Positions 5,563 through 7,452 of a stretch of 7,452 nt of DNA are shown one piece after another. The translations under genes were made by a program, and so were the position numbers. The notes under the pieces were generated by a model. The model had not been told where the DNA came from, ran no database searches, and saw only the letters and a list, made by a program, of their open reading frames with translations. Source of the stretch: Chloroflexota bacterium (GTDB taxonomy: Bacteria > Chloroflexota > Anaerolineae > Aggregatilineales > Phototrophicaceae); contig QGUR01000229.1 in the NCBI GenBank assembly GCA_003242205.1, positions 1 to 7,452 of the forward strand, written 5' to 3'. Every line of letters starts with the position of its first letter. The first letter of the stretch is position 1.

Positions 5563-6075
5563 ATGGGCGCGAACGCGCAGGGCGCCGGCGCGACCGCGGG
5601 CCGGTGGATGACGTTACCACGCACGTTGTGTTTCGTTCTGAACGGCGACGATGTGCTGCTGATGAAACGCGGGCCGCATCGCCGCGTGTTCCCCAACAAG
5701 TATAATGGCGTCGGCGGCCATATCGAGCGCCACGAAGATCCGCTGAGCAGCGCGCGCCGCGAGATTTTTGAAGAAACGGGCCTGAGGGTGCGGGACGAGC
5801 GTCTGCGCGCCGTCTACAACATTGATGCTGGCGAAGCGAGTGGCATTCTGCTGCTGGTTTTCACGGCTTGGAGCGACAGCCGCGAACTGGCCGAATGCGA
5901 TGAAGGGACGCTGCACTGGGTTCCGCGCGCTGAGGTGGCTTCGCTCGATCTGGTGGAAGACCTGCCAGAGTTGTTACCGCGCGTGTTGTCAATGCCCGAT
6001 GACGCGCCGCCGCTGTTTGTGCATGTGAGCTACGACGCCGAAGACCGGATCGTCATGCGCTTCGCCAACGCCTGA
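5563..6075 (+). CDS. Nudix hydrolase (MutT-like)
   Basis: Nudix enzymes hydrolyse nucleoside diphosphates linked to another moiety, for example 8-oxo-dGTP or ADP-ribose, and act in the cytoplasm. The 170-residue product carries a complete Nudix box: Gly52, Glu58, Arg66-Glu67, Glu70-Glu71, Gly73-Leu74, matching G-x5-E-x7-R-E-U-x-E-E-x-G-U. The strand before it, TLCFVLNGDDVLLMKRGPHRRVFPNKYNGVGGHIE (21-55), and the W-x-P motif (HWVPRAEV 118-125) are typical of the family. The KYNGVGGHIE segment resembles MutT/NUDT1-type 8-oxo-dGTPases, but the substrate cannot be fixed from sequence. ATG 5563 has GTGAGG 7 nt upstream. Residues 1-15 are Gly/Ala-rich and poorly conserved, and a later start at Met16 is less likely given that ribosome binding site. 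It heads a three-gene operon, with 28 nt to the next gene. Confidence 0.92.
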   Translation: MGANAQGAGATAGRWMTLPRTLCFVLNGDDVLLMKRGPHRRVFPNKYNGVGGHIERHEDPLSSARREIFEETGLRVRDERLRAVYNIDAGEASGILLLVFTAWSDSRELAECDEGTLHWVPRAEVASLDLVEDLPELLPRVLSMPDDAPPLFVHVSYDAEDRIVMRFANA

Positions 6076-6103
6076 CCTGTGTTCGACATTTGAGGAACCT
6101 TTC

Positions 6104-6547
6104 ATGTCCGAAACACCAACGCCCGCACCAGCGCCGGAGCCGCCCGAATCGAAAAGCCCGCTGCGCCGACCCAGTTGCGTCCTCGCGCTGATTCTGTGGT
6201 TCGCGCTGCTATTGCTGCCTTGCCCGATGTTTATTCTGGCCACGCAGGGGCAGATATCGCTACCCCTGGGCGGCGCGCCGGGGCAGGAAGCCCGTCTGTG
6301 GCTCGTGATGGAGGCCGACGCTCGCGGGCTGGGGTTATCGCTGCCCGGCGTGCGGCAGGCCGGCGATGCGGTGTGCGTGCAAACCGATGTGCGTTACTTC
6401 TTCTGGGCCGGCAGCGCCGAGCCGGTGTCCTATTGCGAGTGCTATACGCGCGATGATGCTGCGGCAACATGGTCGCCGGTCGAGACGCTGGTAGGCGCGT
6501 GTCCGGAGGACATTCTGGAAAGTCTGGGAAGCGAAGAGGATGAGTGA
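6104..6547 (+). CDS. Single-pass membrane protein of unknown function
   Basis: I do not recognise a family. The 147-residue product begins with a Pro/Glu/Ser-rich segment (TPAPAPEPPES near 6-16), a basic patch (LRRPS 20-24) and one hydrophobic helix at about 25-47 (CVLALILWFALLLLPCPMFILA). The remaining 100 residues are probably extracytoplasmic, by the positive-inside rule. They contain Cys91, Cys111, Cys113 and Cys133, including CEC at 111-113, which could form disulfides or bind metal. The tail is acidic (GSEEDE). The proline-rich N-terminus recalls spacer regions rather than a cleaved signal peptide. ATG 6104 has TGAGGAA about 9 nt upstream. The gene follows Nudix by 28 nt and overlaps the HAD gene by 8 nt, so it is probably translated together with it. 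Confidence 0.8.
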   Translation: MSETPTPAPAPEPPESKSPLRRPSCVLALILWFALLLLPCPMFILATQGQISLPLGGAPGQEARLWLVMEADARGLGLSLPGVRQAGDAVCVQTDVRYFFWAGSAEPVSYCECYTRDDAAATWSPVETLVGACPEDILESLGSEEDE

Positions 6548-7223
6548 ACAACGCGCCGCCTTCTTCGACGTGGATGGAACGCTAACGCCCGCCAACACCT
6601 GGAACCTGCTGCTGGAGCACCCGCGACTGGGGCAGGCGGCCAAGCGGGCGGTCATCGTGCGGTCGTTGCCGGTGTGGCTGGCTGTCAAACTTCGCGTGAA
6701 AGAGGAAACCGACTTCCGGCAAGTATGGGTGCGCGCTGTGGCCCATAATTTCGCCGGCTGGAGCCGGTCGGAACTGGATGAGGTGTTCACTTACGTGGTG
6801 AACGAGCAGGTCGCGGATCAGTTGCGCGGCGATGTGGTGGAGCGGCTGCGCGATCACCTTGACCGGGGCGACCATGTGGTGCTGGTTTCGGGCATGTATC
6901 AGGGGATGGTGCAGGCCTTCGCCCGCCGTCTCGGCGCGCATGGGGCTGTCGGCTCGCCGCTGGCGTTCGACGGCGATACCTGCGTCGGCCCGGCGAACGA
7001 ACCGGGCTGCATCGGCCCGCACAAACTCGTGTTTCTAAAGCGCTATCTGCGCGAGAAGAACCTGTCGCCGGATTTTGGGCGCTCGTTCGCCTATGCCGAC
7101 AGCCTTTCCGACCTGCCGCTGCTGTCGTCAGTCGGTTTTCCGGTCGCCACCTATCCGGAGCGCGAGTTGCTGGTTTATGCTCGAAACAAAAAATGGGAAG
7201 TCCTCGGCGTTGCGCCAGCCTGA
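6540..7223 (+). CDS. HAD-superfamily IB phosphatase (SerB-like)
   Basis: A haloacid dehalogenase-fold phosphatase using an aspartyl-phosphate intermediate with Mg2+. All motifs are present in 227 residues: motif I FFDVDGTL with nucleophile Asp10 and acid/base Asp12, motif II VVLVSG with Ser117, motif III Lys162 in GPHKLVFLK, and motif IV AYADSLSDLPLL with Asp187 and Asp191. An alpha-helical C1 cap lies at about 18-95, including a hydrophobic stretch near 36-50 seen in HAD-IB (TIGR01490-type) members. The family contains phosphoserine phosphatase and uncharacterised phosphatases. Motif IV DSxSDLPLL is typical of subfamily IB, but the cap gives no proof of serine specificity, so I do not assign serB. 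ATG 6540 overlaps the previous stop by 8 nt, and GAAGCGAAGAGG upstream can serve as ribosome binding site. It is the last gene before the mobile-element region, with no strong terminator. Confidence 0.9.
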   Translation: MSEQRAAFFDVDGTLTPANTWNLLLEHPRLGQAAKRAVIVRSLPVWLAVKLRVKEETDFRQVWVRAVAHNFAGWSRSELDEVFTYVVNEQVADQLRGDVVERLRDHLDRGDHVVLVSGMYQGMVQAFARRLGAHGAVGSPLAFDGDTCVGPANEPGCIGPHKLVFLKRYLREKNLSPDFGRSFAYADSLSDLPLLSSVGFPVATYPERELLVYARNKKWEVLGVAPA

Positions 7224-7248
7224 TCCCCTGTTAAACTGAGCCGTTGTG

Positions 7249-7380
7249 ACCACACTCCCGGCAAAAGCAGGGAGCTTCTCAGGACACGCACGCCGCAACC
7301 GGCCCCGTCCGGGCCTAGTTGACCGCAAGCTATCACCGACCCCTCCGTTTGGAAGCCCGCAGCTTTAGCTGTGGGGAGGA
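7249..7380 (+). mobile_element. Probable IS200/IS605-family right-end remnant
   Basis: The stretch ends in GAAGCCCGCAGC-TTTA-GCTGTGGGGAGG, which has the form of the right-end hairpin often seen just after tnpB (GAAGCCC, stem, loop, stem, GGGGAG). The stem CCCGCAGC (7356-7363) pairs with GCTGTGGG (7368-7375), eight pairs with one G-U, around a TTTA loop. Upstream, one open frame (7246-7368) encodes a short Arg/Pro-rich sequence ending GSPQL before TAG. It could be the decayed tail of a tnpB gene, but no Zn-finger or RuvC motif is present, and the intact HAD gene ends at 7223. The element body is therefore missing. Family assignment rests on pattern memory. Confidence 0.5.
7255..7380 (+). ncRNA. 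Candidate orphan omega-RNA (reRNA) scaffold
   Basis: TnpB guide RNAs derive from the 3' end of the element and end at the right end, with the guide read from flanking DNA. This stretch holds three successive hairpins: CTCCC/GGGAG (7255-7259 with 7270-7274), GGCCC/GGGCC (7301-7305 with 7311-7315) and the right-end hairpin at 7356-7375. Size (about 125 nt) and position fit such a scaffold, and the guide would start near 7381. I see no proof of transcription or of TnpB binding, and GC-rich DNA forms small stems easily. Confidence 0.3.
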
Positions 7381-7387
7381 AAAACGG

Positions 7388-7400
7388 GGCGCGGAGCGCC
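7388..7400. repeat. Small inverted repeat, possible left-end hairpin of the next element
   Basis: GGCGC (7388-7392) and GCGCC (7396-7400) form a perfect 5-bp stem with a GGA loop. It lies about 40 nt before the MKLIA start, where an IS200/IS605 left-end palindrome would be expected. It is short and the sequence is GC-rich, so the role is inferred from position. Confidence 0.35.
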
Positions 7401-7402
7401 AG

Positions 7403-7431
7403 TTGCATAGTTCGCACATTTGTGTTATCCT
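7403..7431 (+). promoter_or_regulatory. Candidate promoter for the terminal MKLIA gene
   Basis: TTGCAT (7403-7408) and TATCCT (7426-7431) are separated by 17 nt. The matches to consensus are only three and four of six, but the stretch is AT-rich against its flanks and lies directly before the start. A CACATTTGTG near-palindrome (7415-7424) sits between the boxes. The -10 lies only 7 nt before ATG, so the message would be leaderless or nearly so. Confidence 0.35.
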
Positions 7432-7438
7432 TTCATAT

Positions 7439-7452
7439 ATGAAGCTCATCGC
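7439..7452 (+). CDS. tnpB: Start of a probable tnpB (IS200/IS605 OrfB) gene, cut by window edge
   Basis: ATG 7439 begins M-K-L-I-A and runs off the window after five residues. Many TnpB proteins of the RNA-guided endonuclease family begin MKLIAQLKLQPTPEQ or similar (recalled, not checked), and the short AT-rich leader without a ribosome binding site, next to an IS-type hairpin, fits. Five residues cannot prove the assignment. The upstream bases 7381-7438 would be the left end of the element. The contig may end here because the element occurs in several copies. Confidence 0.45.

Noticed and set aside
7255..7274. CTCCC/GGGAG hairpin as a terminator of the HAD operon
   Set aside because: The stem has only 5 bp, the loop is 10 nt and no T-tract follows. 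It fits better as part of the structured mobile-element end.
1..7452. tRNA genes, rRNA, CRISPR arrays, riboswitches
   Set aside because: I looked through the intergenic stretches on both strands and found no cloverleaf arms, regularly spaced repeats or known aptamer cores.

Overview
The window is GC-rich, gene-dense bacterial chromosome. It holds ordinary core genes in short, tightly packed operons, a mobile-element end at the right edge and a synthetic artefact at the left edge. No marker fixes the organism. The gene styles (NifS/IscS next to MnmA, the ACT_7-type protein, the HAD-IB phosphatase, an IS200/IS605-type element with an MKLIA start) look to me like a Chloroflexota (Anaerolineae-like) metagenome contig. 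That is an inference from memory, not a demonstrated placement.

Layout. Bases 1-50, read on the minus strand, are a degraded Nextera/Illumina read-through adapter fused to a truncated enolase gene (51-428, minus). A divergent intergenic region (429-732) carries a good TATAAT promoter for enolase and a weaker promoter for the rightward operon. That operon encodes a cysteine desulfurase (733-1914) and the tRNA 2-thiouridylase MnmA (1944-3038), a sulfur donor and acceptor pair for s2U34 in tRNA. A perfect 13-bp inverted repeat (3065-3100) forms a bidirectional terminator shared with the converging minus-strand operon.

The minus-strand operon reads, in transcription order, ACT-domain protein (5338-4904), an unrecognised 122-residue beta-rich protein (4884-4516), a JAMM/MPN metallopeptidase with a C-terminal membrane anchor (4513-3962), and a prepilin peptidase with a degenerate zinc-cysteine region (3934-3116). 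Gaps are 2-27 nt, so the genes are probably co-transcribed. A second divergent intergenic region (5339-5562) separates it from a rightward operon of a Nudix hydrolase (5563-6075), a single-pass membrane protein of unknown function (6104-6547) and a HAD-IB phosphatase (6540-7223), the last two overlapping by 8 nt.

The right end (about 7249-7452) looks like IS200/IS605 territory. A structured stretch ends in a right-end-type hairpin (7356-7375), and soon after comes a second small hairpin and an MKLIA start that I read as the beginning of tnpB, cut by the window edge. This end, with a possible orphan omega-RNA or RE-LE junction, is the most interesting biological signal. The adapter is the most certain unusual observation.
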